A stretch of DNA of 64,000 nt from Methanolobus sp. Lineage in GTDB: Archaea > Halobacteriota > Methanosarcinia > Methanosarcinales > Methanosarcinaceae. Location: positions 37,469 to 101,468 of the forward strand of contig NZ_JADQBY010000005.1 in assembly GCF_016278385.1 (NCBI RefSeq), given 5' to 3'. Under the pieces are notes generated by a model. It saw only the letters and a program-made list of their open reading frames with translations. It did no database searches and had not been told where the DNA came from. Within the stretch, counting starts at the first letter, position 1. Each line of letters starts with the position of its first letter. Made by a program: the position numbers and the translations under genes. Below, one piece after another: positions 26,854-36,308 of this stretch.

Positions 26854-27339
26854 ATGTACTGTCCATATTGTGGCTCTGTAAATGGTGATAATGCATTTCT
26901 ATGTAGTGAATGCAATGCAAATTTGAGTTTGATATCTTTGCAGGATACCGAGCTATCACCTTACGTAGATTTTGGAAAAAGATTTACTGCATGGGCTATT
27001 GATACTGTTATAGTGTCTCTATTTATTGTTTGTATTCTCATTGTGGACCCTGAATTATCTTTCATTTTCATCTTAATGGGTTACATTGTTACTGAAATGA
27101 TTTACTTTGCAGGCTTTGAAAGTTCAAAAAAACAAGCAACACCTGGTAAGCAAACACTTGGTATAAAAGTAACAGACCTTGAGGGCAACAGGATATCTTT
27201 TGGAAAAGCAGTTTTTAGATATGTAGTTAAAATGATAGCTGGCGATACCTTTGGAATCGGATACTTAGCTATCATTTTCTCCAAGAAGAAACAGGGTTTG
27301 CATGACATGGCTGTTGGATCAGTTGTAGTTTACAAATAA
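26854..27339 (+). CDS. RDD family membrane protein with zinc ribbon (copy 2)
   Basis: 161 residues, paralogue of the preceding gene: zinc ribbon CPYCGSVNGDNAFLCSEC, then FGKRFTAWAIDTVIVSLF and the shared KVTDLEGNRISFGKA and IFSKKKQGLHDMA segments. The strong C-terminal similarity and looser middle suggest a fairly old duplication. GGAGT is before the ATG. A hairpin terminator ends the two-gene unit. Confidence 0.85.
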   Translation: MYCPYCGSVNGDNAFLCSECNANLSLISLQDTELSPYVDFGKRFTAWAIDTVIVSLFIVCILIVDPELSFIFILMGYIVTEMIYFAGFESSKKQATPGKQTLGIKVTDLEGNRISFGKAVFRYVVKMIAGDTFGIGYLAIIFSKKKQGLHDMAVGSVVVYK

Positions 27340-27372
27340 AAGCTTCCCGAAGGAAGCTTTCATTTTACTTTT
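27339..27372 (+). terminator. Terminator of the RDD gene pair
   Basis: AAAGCTTCC (27339-27347) and GGAAGCTTT (27352-27360) form a perfect 9-bp stem with loop CGAA, followed by a T-rich tail. Confidence 0.75.
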
Positions 27373-27404
27373 CTAAAAAAGCGGATCAATAATTTCAAAA
27401 TCCA

Positions 27405-29240
27405 TCAAACATGCTTCACAACACACCTTGACAATCCCATGATCTCTACCATATCACTGTTATCAGGACTCTGCACTATCATCTGTCCTTTCTTCAGGTA
27501 TGGGATGCGCTTCTCGAATTCTTTTTTGACCTTCATTGTATTGATGGCAGCATCGTTGCTCAGGTTGAGAATGATGCGCGTGTTTATCTGCTTGAAGATT
27601 GTCTCATCAATATCCTGTGGGTCTTGAGTGATCAAAAATAGCCCAAGTCCTTCTTTTCTTCCCTGACGTGCAGCATCTGCGAACTTTGAGATAAGTCTTC
27701 TTGAATGCTCTCCTCCTGCCTTGGCAAGATAGCGGTGTGCTTCATCAAGTCCCAGAATGATTGGTGTATCCTTTACAGCAGTCTCCCCGGATGTATTCAG
27801 TTTATTATCAACTATCAGGCTCATCAAAGTGAGGGTTATTATGTCGCGTATTCGTGAGTTGGTTATGTACTCAGTAGGGAACACGCTGACTTGTCCCGGT
27901 TTGAATATCTGCCCGAGTATATCGCTGATCGGCCTTGCAGGTTGGTCGAAGACCCTTGTAAGGGCACGGTTCTTCACCCTGCGTGCGATACCGTCATAGG
28001 ATGCTTCGTGTATCTTGCCACTCTCCACATAATAGTCTCTTGTGGCGTCATCACCAATGAAGTCTATGAAACCACCGTATGTGTGCTGACCCCCCTTCTT
28101 GAAGAAATCATCAAGCAGCAGGTCAACTCCCACATATTGCAGTTCTGTCATACCCACCGGAGCGATGAGCCACGAATTGTTGCGTACCATTTCAAAGGGA
28201 ATGGTAAACTCAATCTGCTCTGCCCTGGATCTGCCGTTGTATCCTTCACCATCAACCTTTGCTATAAAGGTCTTCGTGTTCTTACAGGCACCGAAGTTAA
28301 CCTTCTCTGCCCTGAGCCTGAAGTCATCATCATCCGTAATATCGGGGTTATCCTCAAAAATCTGAGAATACTCGTCCTGTGGATCCATTATCACAAGACA
28401 TGGATTCCTTTTCTCTTCTGAACCTCGAAGATTGTAGCGGTTGTCCTCACTCATGAACTGGCGCAGGATATTCTTTGTAAGGAAGGTCTTTCCTGTACCC
28501 GTACTTCCGCAGACCAGCATGTGCCTGAATATCAGTGGATCACCCATTGAGTAATCATTCCTCAGGTAATACGGAACTGTGGGAGGTACCGCATGTGTCC
28601 TGACAAGTTCCCCGCCAACACTCAGGTGTCCCATAAAAATACCCTCTTCAGGTATGTTGAGACCTGTCTGTATCTTCTTTTTCTCAGTTACAGGTAGTAT
28701 GGGAGTGTTAGGACGGGGTATCCTGTCACTCATTCTCCTGGAAAGTGATCCCGCTTTATCCTTTGGTTCATACAGGATACATATAGGGTCAAGGTAAGCC
28801 AAAAACTTGTAATCCACCTCATCAGTAGTATTGGATTGCAGCATCCTGCGTGAGTGTATCTCTGTGGCATCATCCACTGCAAACTCCTGTAAATACTGGA
28901 GTTTCCATATTCTTGCGAACAGATCCTCGTCTCCGTATGGAACCATGACATATGTTCCAAGTCTCACTTTCTGACGGTGGGAAGTTGTAATGTATGCGGT
29001 TATCCTTGCCCCGTCTTCCGTTATCTCCAGAGGGTCTATGCCAGTGGTGATTATACCAAAAGCGTCATCTGAAAAGCCATTTTGTCTGTTTAATAGAGAC
29101 GTAATCTCAGGTTCGAATTCCTCAAACAATTCGTCAGTTTCATCTCCGGCGAGGGCACTCTCATTTTTGAATTCCTCTGTGATCCTGTCATTCTCATCGT
29201 TCCTGTCTTTTGCAAAAGAAAGTATGTCCTCATCTCTCAC
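27405..29240 (-). CDS. herA: HerA-type DNA translocase/helicase
   Basis: 611 residues. FtsK-like hexameric ATPase that works with NurA in archaeal DNA end resection. N-terminal HAS-barrel region (to about residue 130), Walker A VCGSTGTGKTFLTKNIL, Walker B IILGLDEAHRYLA, and a C-terminal FLITQDPQDIDETIF sensor/arginine-finger region. Longer acidic N-terminus than usual. Start overlaps the nurA stop by 4 bases (29237-29240), so the two are co-translated. Mre11-Rad50, the usual partners, are not in this window. Confidence 0.92.
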   Translation of the reverse strand: MRDEDILSFAKDRNDENDRITEEFKNESALAGDETDELFEEFEPEITSLLNRQNGFSDDAFGIITTGIDPLEITEDGARITAYITTSHRQKVRLGTYVMVPYGDEDLFARIWKLQYLQEFAVDDATEIHSRRMLQSNTTDEVDYKFLAYLDPICILYEPKDKAGSLSRRMSDRIPRPNTPILPVTEKKKIQTGLNIPEEGIFMGHLSVGGELVRTHAVPPTVPYYLRNDYSMGDPLIFRHMLVCGSTGTGKTFLTKNILRQFMSEDNRYNLRGSEEKRNPCLVIMDPQDEYSQIFEDNPDITDDDDFRLRAEKVNFGACKNTKTFIAKVDGEGYNGRSRAEQIEFTIPFEMVRNNSWLIAPVGMTELQYVGVDLLLDDFFKKGGQHTYGGFIDFIGDDATRDYYVESGKIHEASYDGIARRVKNRALTRVFDQPARPISDILGQIFKPGQVSVFPTEYITNSRIRDIITLTLMSLIVDNKLNTSGETAVKDTPIILGLDEAHRYLAKAGGEHSRRLISKFADAARQGRKEGLGLFLITQDPQDIDETIFKQINTRIILNLSNDAAINTMKVKKEFEKRIPYLKKGQMIVQSPDNSDMVEIMGLSRCVVKHV

Positions 29241-30511
29241 TGTTCATCCCACCTTGTATCGTTATAAGTAGTATCTATCTTTGAATTCCTGAACCTGTCA
29301 ATGATATGCCGTCTTTCAGACACCGGTATCTTTGCAATTGAATCTGCTTTGGATAGGGTTTTTGGTATTCCGCTTAGTGCCAGGTCGTAGAGCACTTTTC
29401 TTGTTATCCGATTCCTTAGCTCATCGTTTTTGATCAGTCCGTAAGAGGATTCTATCTTGAAGATAGTGTTGAGTTTCGGGACATATGCCATAAAGAAACA
29501 GAGTGCATAATCCTCAGAATCAAATTTCCCGCTGGCCAGTTCTGCAACCAGGGGAGAAGTGGATTTAAGCATTTTCTCGTAGAACTGGTTTGGCTGTACG
29601 AACCAGTTAGTGTAGGTAATATACTTATCAGCATCTCTTTTCTTAATCCCCGGCCTTTCAAGGGACAATGCATTCTTGAAGAACTGTGCATCCACAAGCC
29701 ATGGAAGATCAAGTTCACCATCCTGTTTTTTCAGTGCCAGCATTATCTGCATATCCTCGGGGTTCTTTACAAATCCCACAAGAGGCTTCATGTTTTCGAT
29801 ATGATGGTCCATTATGTCGATATAGTTCTGGATTATTTTCATGCTGCTTGGGTCAATGCGTATGTTCACATCCCCGGAATCAACAACCATCCAATACATG
29901 ATCCTTTTCGGATAGATGGGACCATCCATGATGAAGAAATCCTCATTCTTAATGCTATTAAGCATCCAGAGTATATGTTCTGACTCACAAAGATAAAGAG
30001 CTACATCATGCAGGATATCCGTGACCTTCTTATTCAGCAAACCGGGCTGGATACGGATTATCTTTTTTCGCCCCGAACCATTGTCGAATGATTCCCAGTC
30101 ATTGCTGGTATTCAAGTATACTTTATTACTTGCCGTGTAAGCTGCTGCCACTATGGTTCGTTTGCTGTGGATATCAAGGTCAGTGGGAGTACTTGCCATG
30201 GCACAGTGGCAGAGATCAACATAAAGGCCGTTATCGAATGTCTTTGCAGTGGTACTTCCACTGTCACATGAGTATGTTTTCGGAAAAGGGTCCTCTGCCC
30301 GTATCATCCTTTCGATACTTGCTTTTCCGCGCCTGACAGGTCCAATGGACCTCAGAACGATCTTCCCGTTATATTCCAGCTTTCTGAGCCGTTCGAGAAT
30401 GCTTATTACCTTCTCGGCATCATCACATTCATTGTCCTCTTTTTTGAAACAGTTGTCAATGCGGTCAACGATTTCGTGTATCTCTTTTATGTGAATAGGC
30501 TCAAGGGTCAT
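29237..30511 (-). CDS. nurA: NurA 5'-3' nuclease
   Basis: 424 residues. RNase-H-like nuclease partner of HerA. The first catalytic acidic motif is SCDSGSTTAKTFDNGLYVDL (about residue 80), and the second conserved region is FFIMDGPIYPKRIMYW near residue 195. The C-terminal LPWLVDAQFFKNAL is also typical. First gene of the nurA-herA operon; ATG at 30511. Confidence 0.88.
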   Translation of the reverse strand: MTLEPIHIKEIHEIVDRIDNCFKKEDNECDDAEKVISILERLRKLEYNGKIVLRSIGPVRRGKASIERMIRAEDPFPKTYSCDSGSTTAKTFDNGLYVDLCHCAMASTPTDLDIHSKRTIVAAAYTASNKVYLNTSNDWESFDNGSGRKKIIRIQPGLLNKKVTDILHDVALYLCESEHILWMLNSIKNEDFFIMDGPIYPKRIMYWMVVDSGDVNIRIDPSSMKIIQNYIDIMDHHIENMKPLVGFVKNPEDMQIMLALKKQDGELDLPWLVDAQFFKNALSLERPGIKKRDADKYITYTNWFVQPNQFYEKMLKSTSPLVAELASGKFDSEDYALCFFMAYVPKLNTIFKIESSYGLIKNDELRNRITRKVLYDLALSGIPKTLSKADSIAKIPVSERRHIIDRFRNSKIDTTYNDTRWDEQ

Positions 30512-30813
30512 GGAGTAGAATAGTATCTGAATGATAATATTATTTTGTATTGAGATCTGTTTATTTTGAATCCTGTAGTTCTGATATTTGCTAAAATCAA
30601 TTTAAATGTTTCTTTCAAATCAAATTCAAATTAAAAAAAATGCTGGATGAAAGTGTTTCAGACATTCAAGTTAAATGAAATTGATTACAAGTAAAGACAA
30701 TTTTTTGAAAACCCTTAAATAGTAACCATAATAAGAACTATACTACATATATAAAGGTCTTCAGCAGTTAATCCCCTGAAGTCCTGTTGTTACTTATTTA
30801 AGAGGTTGTAGTT
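30512..30813. other. Divergent control region between nurA and the symporter
   Basis: 302 AT-rich bases with no gene. Near the right end, ACATATATAAAGG (about 30748-30760) looks like the TATA box of the symporter, giving a leader of roughly 35-40 bases. Confidence 0.4.
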
Positions 30814-32751
30814 ATGGAAAGTTATCAAATATTCTTGTTATTAATGTCAGTCTACGTACTCGGACTGATAGGCATAGGATTGTATTTTACAAAACGTCAG
30901 AAATCTGTAACTGACTTCTGGCTTGCCGGCCGTAAGATCGGTGCATTAGGCATTGGTTTTTCAGCGGCATCCTCGTGGATGACCGCAGGTGGTATATTAG
31001 CGGTTATCGGCTTTTACATGTTGCTCGGAATGGGTTCTATATGGGGTTTTGTAGCTCCAAACATCCTGGCATTGCTGCTTATCGCCCTGCTTGTGGGTAA
31101 AATAAAACACCTACCTGCCATCACACAGCCTGAATTGCTGGAACAGAGGTTTAGTGGCACCATACGTGGTCCCGTTGCAATTGTCATCGCAATTGTAATG
31201 GCTCTTTTCGCAGTTGCTGACATTAAGGGTTTCTCGATGGTGCTTAGCATCTTCTTCGGCCTGGACCCTATCTATGCTGCGGCTATTGTTGCTCTTGCTA
31301 TCTCTGTATATGTAACCCTTGGAGGTTTCTCAGCAGTCATATGGACTGATGTGGTACAGTTTGTCATGCTTGCTACCTTCTCAATTATAATTGCCTTCGT
31401 GCTTGTCAATGCAGCTACAACAGGGTCTGCTGATGTTCCTGCAATAAGTTCATCTGAGCTTTTTGGTGACGTTCCAGCAGGATGGTGGAATCCGTTCGCA
31501 GTTGGTATTCCTGCTGTACTGATAGCTATTTTTGCCATCATACCAGGATGGATAACCGAGCAGGATCCATGGCAGAGGATATGGGCGGCAAAGGATGAAA
31601 AATCCGCAAGAATAGGCATGGTACTTGGTTCTGTCCTTATCTTTCTTATCTTTGGTATCGCATGTACTGCTATTGCCATTAGCCTTAACCACATTTATCC
31701 GTCCATACCCGCTTCTTTTGCAGATATCGGAATGGGTGCAATGGCAGAAGCAGAACCTGCATTGCTGGTCTACATAGTGAGTAACCTCTCTCCAATAGCG
31801 ATAGGTCTCTGTGCTGTTGGTCTTGCAGCAGCAGCAATGTCTTCAGCCGATACATTTGCAACATCAGGCGGTTCATGTCTCTCACGCGACATATACCAGA
31901 GATACATAAAACCTGATGCAACAATGAAACAGATGATGACTATAAACCGGGTCAGTGTACTGATAATTGTTGCACTGGCAACTGTGCTTTCGTTCTATAT
32001 CAACAGTATCATCGATGTAATTCACATTGCAACTTTCATTGCCAGTGCATCATACTTCTTCCCACTTATGGGTGGTTTGTTCTGGAAACGTGCAACAAAG
32101 GAAGGCGCACTTGCAGGACTTATTGTAGGTGCCGTTGCACAGATAGGACTGACAGTTGTTGATCTTGCAAACACTGCTCCTTTTGCAATACCTTACCTGG
32201 ATACAATTCACCCTGTGCTTTCAAACCACGGTGTCATTGTAGGAATGCTTCTTAGTGGAGTAGCCTTCTTCGGTGTATCCCTTGCAACAAAACCATCCAG
32301 TACTGTGAACCTGGCTCCTTTCTTTGCAGATGAAGCAGAGAAACTTGAGGAAGAGGTTATGGTAGTTGACGAAAACGATCCTGATTACAAGAATCTTCTT
32401 AAAACCCTCGAAAAAGAAGTTACAGGCGATCGTGCAATTGTCAAACTGAATCTGGAGGCATCTGCAACCATTAACTGGCCCAAGTTCGTAAATGAGCTCA
32501 AATCCATCCACCCTTCCTGGGTAACACCAACAGGCAGAGACTCTGTTTACAGGCTCACAAAAGCTGATATGCTTGCCTGTGTGTCACTTACCAGGGGAGA
32601 TAATGAGAGGGAAATATGGTTTGCATCAGAACCACTTGCAGCAAATCTTGATCTGAGCACAAAGGAGTTTCTGGTTGCTTTCAAGCAGGTTTCAGAAGCC
32701 CTCAGAAACATTGGCTTGCTAATGACCCTTCCATCTCTTGAAAACAACTGA
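30814..32751 (+). CDS. Sodium:solute symporter family protein with C-terminal extension
   Basis: 645 residues. SSS/SLC5-type carrier with about thirteen helices over residues 5-500. Signatures are FWLAGRKIGALGIGFSAASS near the N-terminus, VIWTDVVQFVML, and AAAAMSSADTFATSGGSCLS. After the membrane part comes a soluble ~130-residue tail (from about 515) rich in charge, unlike standard symporters. Substrate is not evident; proline, pantothenate or acetate-type compounds are family options. GAGGTTG is 5-6 bases before the ATG. Terminator at 32764. Confidence 0.88.
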   Translation: MESYQIFLLLMSVYVLGLIGIGLYFTKRQKSVTDFWLAGRKIGALGIGFSAASSWMTAGGILAVIGFYMLLGMGSIWGFVAPNILALLLIALLVGKIKHLPAITQPELLEQRFSGTIRGPVAIVIAIVMALFAVADIKGFSMVLSIFFGLDPIYAAAIVALAISVYVTLGGFSAVIWTDVVQFVMLATFSIIIAFVLVNAATTGSADVPAISSSELFGDVPAGWWNPFAVGIPAVLIAIFAIIPGWITEQDPWQRIWAAKDEKSARIGMVLGSVLIFLIFGIACTAIAISLNHIYPSIPASFADIGMGAMAEAEPALLVYIVSNLSPIAIGLCAVGLAAAAMSSADTFATSGGSCLSRDIYQRYIKPDATMKQMMTINRVSVLIIVALATVLSFYINSIIDVIHIATFIASASYFFPLMGGLFWKRATKEGALAGLIVGAVAQIGLTVVDLANTAPFAIPYLDTIHPVLSNHGVIVGMLLSGVAFFGVSLATKPSSTVNLAPFFADEAEKLEEEVMVVDENDPDYKNLLKTLEKEVTGDRAIVKLNLEASATINWPKFVNELKSIHPSWVTPTGRDSVYRLTKADMLACVSLTRGDNEREIWFASEPLAANLDLSTKEFLVAFKQVSEALRNIGLLMTLPSLENN

Positions 32752-32763
32752 AATATTAAGTCT

Positions 32764-32803
32764 GCTCTGGAGTAAAATCCAGAGCAACTGCTTTTTACTT
32801 TTT
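32764..32803 (+). terminator. Terminator of the symporter gene
   Basis: GCTCTGGA (32764-32771) pairs with TCCAGAGC (32778-32785) around a 6-base loop, followed by CTTTTTACTTTTT. Confidence 0.75.
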
Positions 32804-32928
32804 AAATCTCATTTTGTTGTGTTAAAAGAAGTCTGCTTTACCGCTTTATTTACTTCGTATATATTAAATAAATATAATTTTCAGAAGCTATATATATTCT
32901 AAATTGCATATATACTTCTGTGGTACTT

Positions 32929-33234
32929 ATGGAATTGAAAAACCCTATATTGAACATTGAAATGACTGAAGAGAACAGGGAAAAACTCCAATATTTAAAG
33001 AACGGTTTTGAAGAACTGACCCCGGAAGAAAGGTTTGATGTTGTGGAACTTCAGAACATAATGCTTCAAAAAGTTTCTAATCACCGTGAGATATATGGGA
33101 TGCCAAAAGGCAATCAGCAACCGGAGAGGGATGCAAATGAGATTATCTCACACATGTCATCAAAATCCCTTGATTATTCCCAGGCATGTATCAATTATTA
33201 TGTTTCAAAGATCTCTTCTGTTATGAAGAAATAG
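32929..33234 (+). CDS. Hypothetical protein, helical, 101 residues
   Basis: Small soluble protein I do not recognise. It is predicted mostly alpha-helical: TEENREKLQYLKNGFEELTP, ERFDVVELQNIMLQKVS and a C-terminal SQACINYYVSKISSVMKK. No metal-binding or membrane motif. A TATA-like CTATATATAT (32888-32897) predicts transcription from about 32919, so either a leaderless GTG at 32920 or the ATG at 32929 is used; the ATG is taken here. Monocistronic. Confidence 0.65.
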   Translation: MELKNPILNIEMTEENREKLQYLKNGFEELTPEERFDVVELQNIMLQKVSNHREIYGMPKGNQQPERDANEIISHMSSKSLDYSQACINYYVSKISSVMKK

Positions 33235-33362
33235 AACCGGCACTTTGTGCCATTTATTTTTGATTTCTTTCTTTTTTTATATTTCATTTATTTCAGCTTT
33301 GAAAATCCATATCATTTCATCACTCAAAACTTATAAGTGAAATACAGGACAATTATACAGGC

Positions 33363-34391
33363 ATGGCAGAGATTATCTTTGATGATATTGGCAGTTTTCC
33401 TCTTCCGGCAGGAACATCCAAAGACTGGATGGCTGGAAAGTTTTCTGAAAAGAAAAGTGATGCAGACCTATTCAAGGTCATAAATGATGCTTTCATGAAG
33501 AAAGTAGAAGCAGGTGTGGAGGTACCTACCTATCCCCAATATCAGGATATGAATGAGCAGTTCCTGTCCATCATCAGAGATTCCAATTGTACCGAGGAAC
33601 CATTCAAAGTAAAGCAGTCCGATGCCCGTATCATTGAACTCGAAGCCATAGAAAGTGTTGCAAAAGCCTACAAGGAAGAGAACGGAGAAAAACTTGATGT
33701 ACGCGTCTGTGTTACAGGACCACTTGAGCTTTATCTCAAGGAATTTGGCGGAACCGAGTATGTCGATATACTGAACTTGTTCGGAGAAAGTGTTGGTCGT
33801 TTCGTTAAGAACTCACTTTCAGGTGCAAAGGATTTTAACATAAAGACGGTTTCCATTGACGAGCCAAGCATTGGTATTAATCCACAAGTAATGTTCTCGG
33901 ACAATGATCTCATAAAAGCCATGGATATTGCATGCAGTTCTGCCAAAAAGGCCGGTTGCGATGTGGAAATTCATCTTCATTCACCCCTGCACTACAAACT
34001 TGCCTGCCAGACAGAGAATATCAGTGTAATAGGTGTTGAATCCGCAGCAACTCCATCCTATCTTGATCTGATCGATAAAAAGGAACTTGATGATACCGAT
34101 TCCTACCTGAGGGTCGGAATTGCAAGGACTGATATATTCAACCTTGTCGCTGTACTCAATGACAAATATAACACCAATGTCTGGAAAGAAACCCAGTATT
34201 TCCCTGAGATAATCAACGAGATGGAAACCCCGGCAGTTATCTCAAAGAGACTTTCGAAGGCTTACTCCATGTTCGGTGAGAGCATAAAATATGCAGGTCC
34301 GGATTGTGGTCTGGGTTCCTGGCCATCCCAGGAGATCGCAGCTCAGTTGCTCAGGAATGTTGCAGAGGGTATGGCTGATTTTAAGAAATAG
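33363..34391 (+). CDS. Methionine synthase, core-MetE (methylcobalamin-dependent) type
   Basis: 342 residues, about half the length of MetE and lacking its N-terminal domain: the archaeal core-MetE family, relatives of which transfer a methyl group from methylcobalamin to homocysteine. The barrel start FDDIGSFPLP, the SIDEPSIGINP strand and the C-terminal GPDCGLGSWPSQE with zinc-ligand C315 are clear. At the first zinc-ligand site, MetE has His-x-Cys; here the sequence is EIHLHSPLHY (H204, H206), so the ligand set may differ. No tetrahydrofolate-binding extension. Preceded by a short AT-rich promoter; alone. Confidence 0.75.
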   Translation: MAEIIFDDIGSFPLPAGTSKDWMAGKFSEKKSDADLFKVINDAFMKKVEAGVEVPTYPQYQDMNEQFLSIIRDSNCTEEPFKVKQSDARIIELEAIESVAKAYKEENGEKLDVRVCVTGPLELYLKEFGGTEYVDILNLFGESVGRFVKNSLSGAKDFNIKTVSIDEPSIGINPQVMFSDNDLIKAMDIACSSAKKAGCDVEIHLHSPLHYKLACQTENISVIGVESAATPSYLDLIDKKELDDTDSYLRVGIARTDIFNLVAVLNDKYNTNVWKETQYFPEIINEMETPAVISKRLSKAYSMFGESIKYAGPDCGLGSWPSQEIAAQLLRNVAEGMADFKK

Positions 34392-34418
34392 CTATGAAAT
34401 ACATTTTTAGCAGATCAT

Positions 34419-35432
34419 TTAGAACAAAAGTCCCTCTACATAACTATCAAGTACATGCATGACTTTATCAACAATCCCTAGCGTCATATAAGTTTCAATA
34501 TATGCTGCAATCAGCAGAGTCAAACTGATAATTCCCAGCATTTTCCATGTGTATCCTGAAAGCATGTAATCTTTAGCCACAGTAAAAGTAAATTCAGCAT
34601 CTTCTTTGAGACTTGTAATGGTGTCTCCATTGAAAAGTCCTCTGTCGATAACATCATGTGCCTGTATGTACCCAAATCTGTATCCAACAGCAGCAGCCAG
34701 GATAATTGCCGGAATTTCGATTATCCCGTGGGGAATGATGGATATGAAAAAGTATACCACATTGTAGATCAGGCCTATTATAATGCCTTTTAAACCCAGT
34801 AGCTCAAATCCTGTTAGAGCCCCATTGAAAGCGAAGAATGAAAGAAGAATGCCCATGAGAAATCCATTTACCATTAATATCATGAGTGGTACGATATATG
34901 GGAGCATGTAGGAGAACATCCTGTACTCATCTTTTCCATAACCACAGTACTGCCATATGGTTCCTTCTTTTTCCTGATGATTTCTTCTCATGGATGAGAA
35001 ATCCCTGTCTATCATAGATGCAATTCTTATGAACAGACTATACAGGGGCATTATCAATTTTTCAAAGAGGATGGAAAAGCGGGCATAAAGTGGATGTTTT
35101 GGTCTCATTGCTATGTCGCCGATAAGCAGATGGTGCACAGACATGAAAAGACCTGAACCTATGACTGCGAAGGAGGCTGCGATACTGTTGAAGATAAATA
35201 TTGCCCACATGGGGCTTATGTAATTTGAAGTGATCTCTACTTTAGCCGTTGCTGCCGTAGCGGTATTCATAATAGCTTCACTCACAGGCGCATGTTCTGC
35301 AAACACCAGTGTGAATATGTAAACAACAATTCCCAGAACAAATGCGAAGACTACTGATAATATAAATAATCTAAGAGTCCAGACAAAATCTGCTATACTT
35401 ATCTTGAACCTGTCTTTGTTTTTATTTTCCAT
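34419..35432 (-). CDS. SpoIIM-like (DUF95) integral membrane protein
   Basis: 337 residues, with five to six hydrophobic helices. The archaeal stage II sporulation M-like family shows the conserved IIPHGIIEIPAIILAAAVGY motif, present here near residue 238. An unusually long hydrophilic loop (about 115-165, RNHQEKEGTIWQYCGYGKDE) separates the first two helices from the rest. Archaea do not sporulate; members are thought to be membrane channels or organisers, but function is unknown. Convergent with the core-MetE gene. Confidence 0.82.
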   Translation of the reverse strand: MENKNKDRFKISIADFVWTLRLFILSVVFAFVLGIVVYIFTLVFAEHAPVSEAIMNTATAATAKVEITSNYISPMWAIFIFNSIAASFAVIGSGLFMSVHHLLIGDIAMRPKHPLYARFSILFEKLIMPLYSLFIRIASMIDRDFSSMRRNHQEKEGTIWQYCGYGKDEYRMFSYMLPYIVPLMILMVNGFLMGILLSFFAFNGALTGFELLGLKGIIIGLIYNVVYFFISIIPHGIIEIPAIILAAAVGYRFGYIQAHDVIDRGLFNGDTITSLKEDAEFTFTVAKDYMLSGYTWKMLGIISLTLLIAAYIETYMTLGIVDKVMHVLDSYVEGLLF

Positions 35433-35552
35433 GTTAATCGTTAAAAAATATAGTATTTTTAGATATATCGATGCATTGAAATACTTTAGATATTATATAA
35501 TCACATTACTATATTACTAGTTTACTATTAACGACTTTTGGGAAGTATACAA

Positions 35553-36296
35553 ATGCGGATACCTACAGGAATAGAGGGATTTGATGATCTGGTTCAGGGC
35601 GGTCTTCTAACAGAGAGGGTTTATGTGTTAAGTGGCCCTCCAGGTAGCGGGAAAACAACATTTGGTGTTCAATTTCTTGCTCAGGGAGCAGGTTTGGGTG
35701 AGGTAGGATTATATGCAACTTTACTGGAATGTCCTCAGAATATTATCAACGACATGTCCAACTATGCTATGAATGTTCCAACACTAATCAAAATGAAGAC
35801 ACTTTTATTTGCTGATCTCGGTCCGCGCATGGAATATGGTTATATGGATGAGATCAACGAGTTCATAACTACAGATTATAATGTTGGTAAAAGCTCAGTT
35901 GAAAGTGAAGTGCCATCGCCTTCTATGGTATTCAAGGAAATTGCCGCCTACGTTGCAGAATACAATGTTAAGAGGCTGGTAATCGACTCAGTATCTGCAA
36001 TCAGGTTTACTACAAGGGATATGTCTCTGCAGGAAAAAGAGATGAGTAGGTTTATTCGCAATCTCAAGAAACTTGGATGCACTACATTAATATTATCTGA
36101 AATGACTGACCCAACTGCTTATTCCACAGAACAGTTTGCTGCTCATGGTGTTATATTCATGCATAATTTCCTTTATGACAAAACCATGACCCGTGCTATT
36201 CAGGTTATAAAGATGCGTGGTACAAAACATGACTGTAACATGCGAAGTGTGGTATTTTCTGAGAAAGGCTTGAAAATAGAGGGCTATCTTGAATGA
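35553..36296 (+). CDS. RAD55/KaiC-like RecA-superfamily ATPase
   Basis: 247 residues with a single KaiC domain. Start region IPTGIEGFDDLVQGGLLTER, Walker A LSGPPGSGKTTFGVQFL, Walker B RLVIDSVSAIR, and the C-terminal KMRGTKHDCNMRSVVFSEKG, typical of archaeal RadA-like KaiC proteins. Such proteins often work in signalling pathways next to sensor or unknown partners. The ATG at 35553 is used; the open frame begins at a TTG 15 bases earlier. A small uncharacterised gene follows 12 bases after its stop, probably an operon partner. Confidence 0.88.
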   Translation: MRIPTGIEGFDDLVQGGLLTERVYVLSGPPGSGKTTFGVQFLAQGAGLGEVGLYATLLECPQNIINDMSNYAMNVPTLIKMKTLLFADLGPRMEYGYMDEINEFITTDYNVGKSSVESEVPSPSMVFKEIAAYVAEYNVKRLVIDSVSAIRFTTRDMSLQEKEMSRFIRNLKKLGCTTLILSEMTDPTAYSTEQFAAHGVIFMHNFLYDKTMTRAIQVIKMRGTKHDCNMRSVVFSEKGLKIEGYLE

Positions 36297-36308
36297 TGGT
36301 TGTTTCTC

